Position numbers and translations under genes: made by a program
Notes under the pieces: model-generated
The model's input: only the letters and a program-made list of their open reading frames with translations
Told to the model about the DNA's origin: nothing
Database searches by the model: none
In this document: positions 16,928 through 25,116 of the stretch, one piece after another
Layout of the letters: each line of letters begins with the position of its first letter
Numbering within the stretch: the stretch's first letter is position 1
NCBI GenBank assembly: GCA_002069975.1
Contig: MWCJ01000032.1
Span: forward strand, 1-32,724
Direction: 5' to 3'
Length of the DNA stretch: 32,724 bases
DNA from: Bacteroidetes bacterium ADurb.Bin217
Lineage (GTDB): Bacteria; Bacteroidota; Bacteroidia; Bacteroidales; UBA1715

Positions 16928-17903
16928 TTTTTTGCTCCAGTAATTTTCTTTCAGATTCAAAATTTAGATGCGGATATTGTAGTCTAATTGCATCTATTGT
17001 TTTGATTTGTTGTTTTATAAAGTTTTGAAAATCTGCATTTTCCACATTAAAGGGCCTATGCTTTACAGCTTTTTGTATCGATTCTATCTGAGAACACATT
17101 TCCATTGTATTGCGAGAAAAATATCCGGTAGAAAACTTTTCAAATATATAAGATATTGCTGTTTCCGAAGGATGAATCATATCGGCTGCATAATATCTAT
17201 AATCACGCAATTCATCAATTACAATTTCGTAAGCAGGGAAATACCAAGTATTTGGTATGTGCAATAATTCATCAATTGCCAGTAATAAAGCTGCTTTGCT
17301 TACATTATTCCCAAATGCTCCGTCTTTGGTATGCCGAATAGGGCTTAGTGTGAAAATAATTTGTAATTCATTATGTGTTGCTTCGCGTAATTGTTTAATT
17401 GCAGCATGTAAGTAAGCAACAATTTCAGGTACCGATAGTCTGCTACGGGTAAAATTGCTTGATGGTTGTTTATGACAATTAGAAACAAGTGTGCCGGATG
17501 AATTGTGAGTATAAACCCACGAAGTGCCGAGGCTAAGTATTACATAGGAGAGTTTTGATTTGTTATGTGCAAACTCATGTTGAATTTGATTAACTTGTTC
17601 TATAACTGCCGAAGAATCTATATTACTTAGCTGCGAATGAAGAAAAAATGATTGCCAAACTCCTTGCTCAAGAAATAAATCTGCTTGGGATATTTGTTTA
17701 GTTCCTACAAGTATATCAATGCTTTGGGCAATAGATGCAGGGTTATAGATTGTTCCTAATGGATTTACAAGTATAGGGAATTTTAATTCGTGCATGCGAT
17801 TACCTATATAGGTAGTAAAACACGAACCCAAAGCAAGTCCCAAATCGGTATGCGAAATTGTAAACGAAGGTTTGGATACAGGTACTTCGGTTGTAAATTT
17901 CAT
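16920..17903 (-). CDS. GSCFA-domain protein, SGNH-hydrolase-like
   Basis: A 327-residue cytosolic-looking protein without a signal peptide. The family-naming motif G-S-C-F is at 26-29 (LALGSCFTTYIG). Later blocks are VILSLGTSWVYTH near 121, FTLSPIRHTKDGAFGNN near 184, SKAALLLAIDE near 202, and AADMIHPSE at 239-247. The last block has the D-x-x-H spacing of SGNH hydrolases (Asp241, His244), with Ser27 a possible nucleophile, but this enzymatic reading is an inference. GSCFA proteins are common in Bacteroidota and alphaproteobacteria and their biological function is not known to me. It follows gltX by eight bases and so is probably made with glutamyl-tRNA synthetase. Its 3' end overlaps the DUF6427-like gene by eight bases. 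Confidence 0.83.
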   Translation of the reverse strand: MKFTTEVPVSKPSFTISHTDLGLALGSCFTTYIGNRMHELKFPILVNPLGTIYNPASIAQSIDILVGTKQISQADLFLEQGVWQSFFLHSQLSNIDSSAVIEQVNQIQHEFAHNKSKLSYVILSLGTSWVYTHNSSGTLVSNCHKQPSSNFTRSRLSVPEIVAYLHAAIKQLREATHNELQIIFTLSPIRHTKDGAFGNNVSKAALLLAIDELLHIPNTWYFPAYEIVIDELRDYRYYAADMIHPSETAISYIFEKFSTGYFSRNTMEMCSQIESIQKAVKHRPFNVENADFQNFIKQQIKTIDAIRLQYPHLNFESERKLLEQKIT

Positions 17904-17911
17904 GGTATGAT

Positions 17912-19441
17912 TTATTGTATCACTTGAATTGCTTTTTGTATTCGAGTAATAGTTTCTTGTTTACCTATCATTTCAAAAATATCGAACAAATGAGCACCTG
18001 CACTTGTACCTACAATACTTAATCGCAAGCAATTGAACACTTGTCCCATATTTAGTTGGTTGTCGTGAATATATTGTTTTATGGTTTCTTCTAAATGTAT
18101 CGATTCAAATGATGTTTGAGATTCAAGTATTGAACATATTTCTTGTAAAATTGGAGGAATCGAAGAATTCCAGCGTTTTTCAATTACTTTGGGGTCATAC
18201 GATTCTGGTGCTTTATAGAAATAATTTGCTTGCAACCAAAGATCTTGAATAAATACGGCACGTTCTTTTACCATTCCACATACTTTTTCTATATATGCAA
18301 GCGGAGCATCTATTCCTTCTTGTTTTATAATAGGTTCTACTAAAAGAGCTAATTCGTTATTAGATTTTCGTTGAATCCATTGTTGGTTAAACCATTTTGT
18401 TTTTTCGGGGTCGAATTTTGAACCGGCTTTACCTACGCGTTCTAAACTAAATGCGTCAATAAGTTCGTTCATTGTAAAAATTTCTTGTTCGGTGCCCGGA
18501 TTCCAACCCAACAGAGCAAGCATATTTACAAAAGCTTCGGGGAGATATCCGCTTTCTTTATATCCGGCAGCTGTTTCTCCTTCGTCGCCAACCCAATTGA
18601 GCGGAAAAACAGGGAATCCCAGCTTGTCGCCATCGCGTTTACTTAGTTTGCCTTGCCCTTGTGGTTTTAAAATTAATGGCAAATGAGAAAATTTAGGCAT
18701 ATCGGTTTCCCATCCAAATGCACGATACAGAAGAACATGCAATGGCATACTCGATAGCCATTCTTCGCCACGAATTACGTGTGTAATCCCCATTGTGTAA
18801 TCGTCTACCACATTTGCTAAATGATAGGTTGGCATTCCGTCTGATTTGTATAATACTTTGTCGTCAAGTTCTTTGGTGTTAAAGTGAACTTCTTTACGAA
18901 TTTCGTCAAACAATTGAATGTCTTGATTTTCGGGCATTTTAAATCTAATTACATACGGTTCATTATTGGCAATTCGTTGAGCAACTTCTTGTTCACTTAA
19001 TGTAAGAGAATTACATAAATTTTTTCGAGTTAGGTAATTATATACAAATGGTTGTTTCGATAATTCTCCTTGTTCTCTTAGTTTTGCAAGTTCTTCGGGG
19101 GTGTCAAATGCATAATAGGCGTTTGATGAAGCTATTAAATCATACGCAAAATTTCTATATAAATTTTTTCTTTCGCTTTGTCTGTATGGACCATATTCGC
19201 CTTGTGGTTCGGCTCCTATACCTTCGTCTATTGTAATTCCGCACCATGTAAGTGATTGAACTATATATTGTTCTGCATTTTTTACGAAACGTGTTTGGTC
19301 GGTATCTTCTATTCGTAACAAAAAATCGCCACCATGTTTACGAGCAAATAAGTAATTGAACAATGCGGTGCGAACACCTCCCATATGAAGCGGTCCTGTA
19401 GGACTTGGAGCAAAACGAACTCTAATTTTTTTGTTTGTCAT
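17912..19441 (-). CDS. gltX: Glutamyl-tRNA synthetase
   Basis: A 509-residue class Ic aminoacyl-tRNA synthetase that charges tRNA-Glu in the cytosol. The HIGH-like motif appears as PLHMGG (His19 to Gly22) after FAPSPTG; the KMSKS-like loop is KLSKR at 265-269. After KLSKR there is an insertion (FPVFPLNWVGDEGETAAGY) that I associate with Bacteroidota GltX, so this looks like a native discriminating or semi-discriminating enzyme rather than a paralogue such as GluQ. The C-terminal anticodon-binding domain is complete. An exact TATATTTG promoter element lies 19 bases upstream. GSCFA follows in the same transcription unit. Confidence 0.96.
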   Translation of the reverse strand: MTNKKIRVRFAPSPTGPLHMGGVRTALFNYLFARKHGGDFLLRIEDTDQTRFVKNAEQYIVQSLTWCGITIDEGIGAEPQGEYGPYRQSERKNLYRNFAYDLIASSNAYYAFDTPEELAKLREQGELSKQPFVYNYLTRKNLCNSLTLSEQEVAQRIANNEPYVIRFKMPENQDIQLFDEIRKEVHFNTKELDDKVLYKSDGMPTYHLANVVDDYTMGITHVIRGEEWLSSMPLHVLLYRAFGWETDMPKFSHLPLILKPQGQGKLSKRDGDKLGFPVFPLNWVGDEGETAAGYKESGYLPEAFVNMLALLGWNPGTEQEIFTMNELIDAFSLERVGKAGSKFDPEKTKWFNQQWIQRKSNNELALLVEPIIKQEGIDAPLAYIEKVCGMVKERAVFIQDLWLQANYFYKAPESYDPKVIEKRWNSSIPPILQEICSILESQTSFESIHLEETIKQYIHDNQLNMGQVFNCLRLSIVGTSAGAHLFDIFEMIGKQETITRIQKAIQVIQ

Positions 19442-19460
19442 ATCTGAAATTTTTGAATGA

Positions 19461-19468
19461 CAAATATA
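19461..19468 (-). promoter_or_regulatory. -7 promoter element (TATATTTG, minus strand) for gltX-GSCFA
   Basis: An exact TAnnTTTG on the minus strand, 19 bases before the gltX ATG, in the 58-base gap after the aminotransferase-like gene. It separates the gltX operon from the pgpH operon. No clear -33 box was found at the usual distance. Confidence 0.5.
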
Positions 19469-19499
19469 GAAAGTTTTAGCAAATACTGTAAGGTATTTT

Positions 19500-20315
19500 T
19501 TAACCCATTAATTGTTTAACTAGTATTTGCCACATTTTTTTTGTTTGAATGCATCGATATATCGAATTGTTATATTTTGAAACCCAACGAATACCATCAA
19601 TTGGGTTAATTATAAAAATTTCATCGGCCAATTCTAATTGTTTTGGAGCAATAGAAGTGTTGATGCTAACGGAATATGAATTTTTCTCTAACAAGTGTGC
19701 AATGTAATGTGCCAGTGGTGAAGGGAATAATGAAATAATCTGTACCTGTGTATCATTGCAAAGTACTATATCTCCTTGTGATGACCCTACTATTTGATTG
19801 TGTTCATTTACAAAACATACGGCATCTATATGTTGTTGTGTTTGTATGCGTTGTGCCGTAAACTGCCATGCCATGTGCCACGAACATATCGAAGGTGTAT
19901 ATGGCATTGTTTGCATACACGTTTGGTTCAATACGGCATGCCATCCATTGGTGTTGAACGAAAATTCCGGTTTAGGCAAAGCATCTATAAATAAAGCAAA
20001 ACGCCACGATGTTTGTTCCATATCGGGAAAAATATGTATAGAACATACACCTCCCTTATATACTTTATTTACATTAAGTAATCGGGTTATGTATCGTTGT
20101 ATTCGTTCGTTGTCGAAATTATTTGGAATAGCAATAGTATACGTTTGCAATGTTTTGGTAATTCGCTCTAAATGTTGGTCTAAAAAAAGAGGAACGGTAT
20201 TGTACAGCCGAATCTGTTCATGTATATGTAATGCATTGGTAAATGCTTGCATGCCATGTTTCGAAATAGAATCAATTTTATGTAACTCTCCTTGTTCTAT
20301 ATAAAATTTATTCAT
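19500..20315 (-). CDS. Class IV aminotransferase homologue lacking the PLP lysine (probable pseudoenzyme)
   Basis: The 271-residue protein has the fold-type IV PLP layout of branched-chain/D-alanine aminotransferases and aminodeoxychorismate lyase: an N-terminal strand pair, HLERITKTLQ with Arg51 (the phosphate-binding Arg of the family), then GGVCSIHIFP and the C-terminal half QHIDAVCFVNEHNQIVGS. When I align the latter half by eye with E. coli PabC, the Schiff-base Lys falls on Cys144 (SICSWHM) and the cofactor-ring Glu falls on Gly177 (IVGSSQGD). Both are normally required, so transamination or lyase activity is doubtful. The gene overlaps gmhB by eight bases at the end of the pgpH operon and has a full-length, uninterrupted frame, which suggests a retained function. 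No pabB is nearby. A shifted alignment could change the Lys conclusion. Confidence 0.75.
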   Translation of the reverse strand: MNKFYIEQGELHKIDSISKHGMQAFTNALHIHEQIRLYNTVPLFLDQHLERITKTLQTYTIAIPNNFDNERIQRYITRLLNVNKVYKGGVCSIHIFPDMEQTSWRFALFIDALPKPEFSFNTNGWHAVLNQTCMQTMPYTPSICSWHMAWQFTAQRIQTQQHIDAVCFVNEHNQIVGSSQGDIVLCNDTQVQIISLFPSPLAHYIAHLLEKNSYSVSINTSIAPKQLELADEIFIINPIDGIRWVSKYNNSIYRCIQTKKMWQILVKQLMG

Positions 20316-20799
20316 GTGAAATTATTGTATTACAATAGGGAACTATAGATTCGTTTTTTGCAATTAAAATACCTTGAATACCAACTTTTTGTGCTGCTTC
20401 AATATCGCGTTTACTATCGCCTATCATGTACGATTTCTTAATATCTATATTATAAGCGGCAATTGCTTGTTCAAATAATAATGTTCCCGGCTTTCGGCAT
20501 TGGCATGTAGATACATCGGGGTGGTGCGGACAATAATAAACGTGAGTAATAGTAATCCCTCGTTTTTGCAATTGCGTAACCATATGTGCGTGTACAGATT
20601 CTACATCGGCTATTGTATAAACTCCTTTTGCAACACCACTTTGGTTGGTAATTACTATGAGCATATAACCTTGCTCTTGAAGCATACGTAATCCTTCGAA
20701 TATTCCCGGATTGAATACAAATGAATCTATAGTGTATGTATAATAGTTTGTACCATCATTTATTACCCCGTCTCTGTCTAAAAAAACTGCTTTTTGCAT
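20308..20799 (-). CDS. gmhB: D-glycero-D-manno-heptose-1,7-bisphosphate 7-phosphatase-type HAD phosphatase
   Basis: A 163-residue HAD-IIIA phosphatase. The nucleophile motif is FLDRDGVIN with Asp8 and Asp10; motif II is VITNQSG (Thr51); motif IV is IGDSKRDIEAA (Asp128, Asp132). The GmhB-specific zinc loop is present as CPHHPDVSTCQC (Cys90, His92, Cys99, Cys101). GmhB removes the C7 phosphate from heptose bisphosphate in the synthesis of ADP- or GDP-heptose for LPS or glycans; some homologues act as histidinol-phosphatases (HisB-N), a possible alternative. It starts seven bases after the MBL gene stop, and its own stop overlaps the next start by eight bases. Confidence 0.88.
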   Translation of the reverse strand: MQKAVFLDRDGVINDGTNYYTYTIDSFVFNPGIFEGLRMLQEQGYMLIVITNQSGVAKGVYTIADVESVHAHMVTQLQKRGITITHVYYCPHHPDVSTCQCRKPGTLLFEQAIAAYNIDIKKSYMIGDSKRDIEAAQKVGIQGILIAKNESIVPYCNTIISHE

Positions 20800-20806
20800 A
20801 GTGTAA

Positions 20807-21586
20807 TTATATAGTTAGCGTTAACCCATCGTATGCAAGGTGTACGTGTGTGGGCAATTGTTGTTGTACCTGTTCATGAAACCCCATAAGATGACTAATA
20901 TGAGTAAAATACGCTTGTTTTGGCTTTACTTGCTCTACAATTGCAAGAGCATCTTCTACATTAAAGTGTGAATAGTGTTTTTTGAATCGTAAAGCATTTA
21001 TTATAAGAACATCGAGGTTTTCTAATTTTTGTAATTCCTTGGGTGCAATATACGAAGCATCAGAAATATATGCCAACGATTGAATACGAAATCCTAATAT
21101 AGGTAAATTCCAATGCAATACACGAATGGGGCTTATTGGTATAGATTTGTAAGAAAATTGTGTTTCACTTATAGGATGAATATTCATAATAGGAATACCG
21201 GGATATTTTTCTTTGGCAAACACATACGAAAATTCTTGTTTAATGGCATCTATTACTCGTTGCTCGGCAAATACATCAATAGCTTTTTGTTTTAAAAAAT
21301 TAAACGGGCGTATATCGTCTAAGCCAGCTATATGATCTTTGTGTTCGTGGGTTAGTAATATGGCGTCAATATCGGTTATATTTTCACGGAGCATTTGTTG
21401 TCTAAAGTCGGGACCAGCATCTATAACAAATGTGGTATCTCTAACAGTAATTAATATAGAACAACGCAATCTTTTATCTAAAGGGTTCTGCGATTGACAC
21501 ACGGCACAATTGCAGGCTATAACCGGAACTCCTTGCGATGTGCCGGTACCTAAAAACCGAATGTGCATGTGTTGTTTTGGTGCCAT
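20807..21586 (-). CDS. PhnP-like MBL-fold phosphodiesterase
   Basis: A 259-residue metallo-beta-lactamase-fold hydrolase. It opens FLGTGTSQGVP, followed by a C-x-C-x-x-C cluster (Cys25, Cys27, Cys30) like the structural zinc site of PhnP. The catalytic motif THEHKDH has His80, His82, Asp84 and His85. AYISDASY and YFTHISH provide further metal ligands. PhnP hydrolyses cyclic ribose phosphates in phosphonate use, but Bacteroidota carry this family without a phn cluster, and none is seen here, so the substrate is open; RNA-end or cyclic-nucleotide cleavage is conceivable. It follows the pgpH-type gene by eight bases. A second ATG six codons in (MHIRFLGTG) is an equally plausible start. Confidence 0.85.
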   Translation of the reverse strand: MAPKQHMHIRFLGTGTSQGVPVIACNCAVCQSQNPLDKRLRCSILITVRDTTFVIDAGPDFRQQMLRENITDIDAILLTHEHKDHIAGLDDIRPFNFLKQKAIDVFAEQRVIDAIKQEFSYVFAKEKYPGIPIMNIHPISETQFSYKSIPISPIRVLHWNLPILGFRIQSLAYISDASYIAPKELQKLENLDVLIINALRFKKHYSHFNVEDALAIVEQVKPKQAYFTHISHLMGFHEQVQQQLPTHVHLAYDGLTLTI

Positions 21587-21594
21587 AGTATTCG

Positions 21595-23637
21595 TTAATT
21601 TTTGTCGGGATAGGGAATACGAGCATGATACATGTTTATAAGCTTTTGAATCATAACATCTTTTACAAGAAATATTTCACGTAAGGTAATATCTACTTGT
21701 TCAAAATGTTTTTCATTCATTAAAGTATCAACAATTTTATCAACCAAATTCGAAATTTGTTCTTTGTCATGTACTACAATACTTCGCGATGCTGCTTCTA
21801 CCGAATCTGCTATCATTAATACAGCTAATTCTTTGCGATTAGGTTTAGGAGCGGGATATGTAAACAACGATTCGTCAACAGTATTTGACGGATATAATTT
21901 TTTGTATTTATCGAGAAAAAACCAAGTTTTAGAATTGCTGTGATGACCATATATCATATCGGTTATTGTACTTGGTAAATTATGTTTGCGAGCCAATTCT
22001 TTGCCATGTATTACGTGCTCAATTATAATTTTAGCACTTATTTCGGGCGATATTTCATCGTGAGGATTGCCCATAAACGATTGGTTTTCGATAAAATATG
22101 CAGGATTTGAAAGTTTACCAATATCGTGGTACAAAGCCCCAACTCGTCCGAGTAATACATTGCCGTTGATTTTTTGCAAAGCAGCTTCGGTTAAATTAGC
22201 AACTTGAAGCGAATGTTGAAATGTGCCGGGAGCGTGTTCACTTAATTCTCGCAACAATCCTCTATTTGTATCATTTAATTCAAATAATGTTAGATCTGAT
22301 GGAATTCGATACAATCGTTCGAATATAAATATAAGTAAATATGTTGTAAGTAGTAATACACAACTTACGCCAAACCATAGTAATTTAAGCCAACTTATTC
22401 CTTCAAGTCCACCTTCTTTAATAAGCGAAAGTGCAAAAAATATGATTGCATACGATATAAATGAAAAAACAGCACATAAAAATAGTGAACTTCTTTGGTA
22501 ATGATTACCTATGCTAAATAATGCAATGGCTCCAACTATAATTTGCAAAAACACAAAATCGAAACTATTAGGAGCGATGAATCCGATTATAAGCATGGTT
22601 ATAACATGCACAAACAGTGCAATACGAGCATTTAAGAAATTTTTTACAACTATAGGTAATGCAACATATGGAATAATATATATACTTATATGATTAAATT
22701 TTTGTGTCATGCTTGCCATAGCAACAAACAATACTACAATACTTACGATAAATAATGTATGTGAATGGCTTGACAATATTTGTGGCTCAAAGTAAAATAT
22801 AAGTAATACCAACACTATAAAAGCCATAAAAATTAGTATCATTTGTCCAGAAAATATAGCAATCATAGTGTGTACGGTAAGCGACGAGTGCTCATATTCT
22901 TTTTTGAGCGAGTCTAATACTTTAATGTCGCGTTCGCTTACAACGGTACCTTTGCTTATAATCCGCGACCCCTCACTTATAAAACCATGTTTTTCCGAAA
23001 TTTTCGATAACAATTCTGTTTTTCGTTCATTCGAAATGGTTTCGTTATATATAAAATTTGGACGAATTGTTTTGTATATAATGTCTTTTACTTTGTTTTT
23101 TGTTAATGAATCTAAAGCCTTTGGAATTGCTGATATTAGTTTTATATGAGCTTCGCTTACGGTATATATTTGATTTATGTGTAAACGAATTTTTTGAGGT
23201 TTCTTATCAACAATTAGAGTTTTATATGGTTTTTGCACATCAATAATTCCGGTTGCATATACCAATTCTAATTCTTTTTGTAAATTTTGTAAACTTATTG
23301 ATTCCGGAATTTCGAGCATAGAAAAAAGCGAAGTGCATTTTTCAAGTAAGCTGTCACTTGTTTGTTTAGCTACCGTAGAATCAAATTCGTAGTATGGTGA
23401 AAATGCACGAATGATGCTATCTCGCTGCATTTTTATTTCAGCATCGGTTTTGTCTATCGAAAAATTAAATGGAGCAAACAAATCACGATGTTGCCATACT
23501 TTATTTTGTTGATATTCAAATTCAAATGTGCGTTCTTTGGGTAAAAAAAACATAATCGCAACAATTCCAATAGAAAATAATAGAATTGATAGGAATTTTG
23601 CTTTGTTGTTTATAAAAAAAGTATAAAATTTGCCCAT
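21595..23637 (-). CDS. pgpH: 7TM-HD phosphodiesterase, PgpH/YqfF family (c-di-AMP hydrolase type)
   Basis: A 680-residue membrane protein of the 7TMR-HD family. A first transmembrane helix at about 14-32 leads to an extracytoplasmic domain (about 35-255, with repeated FDSTVAK/ISEGSRIISKGTVV segments). A block of seven helices follows at about 255-440, then a cytosolic HD domain. HD metal ligands are visible: His475 (FQHSLQ), His504-Asp505 (YHDIGK), His541 (IEHV) and His565-His566 (YGHH). In Listeria and others PgpH cleaves the second messenger c-di-AMP, which controls osmotic and wall balance; that activity here is inferred from family. It heads an operon continuing through the MBL hydrolase, gmhB and the class IV homologue. 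Confidence 0.92.
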   Translation of the reverse strand: MGKFYTFFINNKAKFLSILLFSIGIVAIMFFLPKERTFEFEYQQNKVWQHRDLFAPFNFSIDKTDAEIKMQRDSIIRAFSPYYEFDSTVAKQTSDSLLEKCTSLFSMLEIPESISLQNLQKELELVYATGIIDVQKPYKTLIVDKKPQKIRLHINQIYTVSEAHIKLISAIPKALDSLTKNKVKDIIYKTIRPNFIYNETISNERKTELLSKISEKHGFISEGSRIISKGTVVSERDIKVLDSLKKEYEHSSLTVHTMIAIFSGQMILIFMAFIVLVLLIFYFEPQILSSHSHTLFIVSIVVLFVAMASMTQKFNHISIYIIPYVALPIVVKNFLNARIALFVHVITMLIIGFIAPNSFDFVFLQIIVGAIALFSIGNHYQRSSLFLCAVFSFISYAIIFFALSLIKEGGLEGISWLKLLWFGVSCVLLLTTYLLIFIFERLYRIPSDLTLFELNDTNRGLLRELSEHAPGTFQHSLQVANLTEAALQKINGNVLLGRVGALYHDIGKLSNPAYFIENQSFMGNPHDEISPEISAKIIIEHVIHGKELARKHNLPSTITDMIYGHHSNSKTWFFLDKYKKLYPSNTVDESLFTYPAPKPNRKELAVLMIADSVEAASRSIVVHDKEQISNLVDKIVDTLMNEKHFEQVDITLREIFLVKDVMIQKLINMYHARIPYPDKN

Positions 23638-23709
23638 CTGTAAAGTGTAAAAATTATTTTGGTAAAAATACAGATTGAATGATTAAATATATCAATTTTT
23701 TATAAAAAA

Positions 23710-24372
23710 ATGACAAAATTACGACTTGTATTCGATGTAGAAGAAGAAATGTTGGTAGCCAACAATTATGTAGTTGATAAAAAAATGTTGAATTACATAG
23801 CAATGTTTCTTTCAAATTTACGAAATAGCGACAGAGAAGTAATACTTGTTACGGCAGGTGCAATAGCATCGGGTATTGAGCGTTTGGGTTTGTCGGGCTA
23901 TCCGCCATCGTTGGCCGAAAAGCAAGCATTAGCAGCAATTGGACAAGTTGAACTTATTAAAAGGTATCAGAATGTGTTTGATGAATATACTCAGATGATA
24001 GCTCAAGTATTGTTGGCTCGCGATATTATAAATAATCCAAAACAACAAAAAAACGCAAAAAATACTTTTCGTAAATTATTGTCTTTAGGTGTAATTCCGG
24101 TAATTAATGAAAATGATACAATTTCAACTGCCGATATAGAACAAGAAAATAATTATTTACTTTCGGCTACAGTTGCTTCTATAACTCAAGCTCATGCTCT
24201 TATTGTAATAAATAAAGATTTTTCGTTTAAAGTTCTTTGTAAGGGTAACAATTTTTATTACACAATTGCTTCAAAAGAAGATTTGCTTCATTTTTTAAGC
24301 AAACTTGATTATAAAGCACTTAATAAGAAAAAATTTACATACCCTACAGATTTTCCTTCGCAAAACATGTAA
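23710..24372 (+). CDS. Short glutamate-5-kinase (ProB)-like protein with degraded active site
   Basis: The 220-residue protein is clearly related to the amino-acid-kinase domain of ProB: LVTAGAIASGIERLG at 47-60, KQALAAIGQVELI at 71-83, AQVLLARD at 98-105, NAKNTFRKLLSLG at 115-127, VIPVINENDTIST at 128-140. Functional ProB is about 260-370 residues. Here the N-terminal nucleotide/phosphate motif K-x-G-S/T-S is replaced by FDVEEEML (8-15), the G-D-N-D block has become EQENNY (144-149), and the later GGMxTK lysine region and PUA domain are absent. A terminator directly follows the stop, so the short form is a finished gene, not a fresh break. It may be a regulatory pseudokinase or may bind glutamate; I see no proA beside it. 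It stands alone, divergent from pgpH. Confidence 0.82.
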   Translation: MTKLRLVFDVEEEMLVANNYVVDKKMLNYIAMFLSNLRNSDREVILVTAGAIASGIERLGLSGYPPSLAEKQALAAIGQVELIKRYQNVFDEYTQMIAQVLLARDIINNPKQQKNAKNTFRKLLSLGVIPVINENDTISTADIEQENNYLLSATVASITQAHALIVINKDFSFKVLCKGNNFYYTIASKEDLLHFLSKLDYKALNKKKFTYPTDFPSQNM

Positions 24373-24374
24373 TA

Positions 24375-24414
24375 AAAAAACCATGTATTTAGTAAATCTT
24401 ATACATGGTTTTTT
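24375..24414. terminator. Bidirectional intrinsic terminator between the ProB-like gene and the LVIVD operon
   Basis: A perfect 14-base inverted repeat: left arm 24375-24388 (six A then CCATGTAT), right arm 24401-24414 (ATACATGG then six T), with a 12-base loop. The A-run on one side and T-run on the other give each strand a stem followed by U residues, so it can end transcription of both convergent genes. It begins two bases after the ProB-like stop. Confidence 0.88.
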
Positions 24415-24451
24415 ATTGCTGCCAATTAGCAAGTTTTAACGCTAATTTTTG

Positions 24452-25105
24452 TTAAAACACAATTCCTAATTTTGCAACACCTAAGGGTAGTACACCGGTA
24501 TATCCCATATTTAGTATTCCGCTGTGATTGTTTATATATGTTTTGTCTCCTTGTGAAACAAATGCATATCGAGCACCAAATCCCGCACCTATATCTATTA
24601 CAAATCGTTTAATAGGTTCAAATTCAATTCCTATATTTAAACTTGGTCCCATTTTGTTGATATTTACAAATTTTTCATTTTCTTGTTCCACCAATGTATT
24701 TACGCCAATAGTAGATGATTGAACCCAATCTGTTTCGGTATAGCTAACATGATAAAAATTATATAAAATACCATATGCGAAATAAGCACGAACAGGTTTT
24801 GAAAGGTCGTTAACTCTAATTTTTTGAAAAATTTCGCCTCCTATACCAATCATATCACTCGAACTTTCATCTTCCCATGTAGAGCTCGATTGGCTTAAAT
24901 AAAAACGAGGAGCAATAATAAGTGTTGTGCCGTTTTGTAAACGTTTGTCAATATCGATACGCAACGCATTTTCGGCAGTAGATTGAGGTACTATACTTAT
25001 TACATATTTGTTGGTGTTTTCTCGAGCCGAAAATACTGTTTTTTCTTGAGCTACAGCTGTTATTGAAACAAGCATACACATGAGTAAAATACTGAGGTTT
25101 TTCAT
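24452..25105 (-). CDS. Exported outer-membrane-like beta protein, last gene of the LVIVD operon
   Basis: The 217-residue product has a signal peptide of about 19 residues (TAVA-Q), then regular amphipathic strands with Gly turns (IGIGGEIFQKI, FAYGILYNFYHV, IDIGAGFGARYAFV), ending in GVAKLGIVF with terminal Phe, the usual end of an outer-membrane barrel. I recognise no named family. It starts 11 bases after the 258-residue LVIVD protein stop and is presumably co-expressed, so it may anchor or export the propeller proteins; that is inference from position. Its 3' end faces the bidirectional terminator. Confidence 0.72.
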   Translation of the reverse strand: MKNLSILLMCMLVSITAVAQEKTVFSARENTNKYVISIVPQSTAENALRIDIDKRLQNGTTLIIAPRFYLSQSSSTWEDESSSDMIGIGGEIFQKIRVNDLSKPVRAYFAYGILYNFYHVSYTETDWVQSSTIGVNTLVEQENEKFVNINKMGPSLNIGIEFEPIKRFVIDIGAGFGARYAFVSQGDKTYINNHSGILNMGYTGVLPLGVAKLGIVF

Positions 25106-25116
25106 AATAGTTATAA

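Noticed and set aside
19798..20304. A 168-codon plus-strand ORF, rich in Cys
   Set aside because: It lies wholly antisense to the class IV aminotransferase homologue, has no plausible leader or domain, and its Cys richness comes from the opposite strand's codons.
24433..24458. An eight-base inverted repeat (GTTTTAAC / GTTAAAAC) at the end of the LVIVD operon
   Set aside because: It overlaps the stop codon, lacks a T-tract, and is far weaker than the 14-base terminator at 24375-24414.
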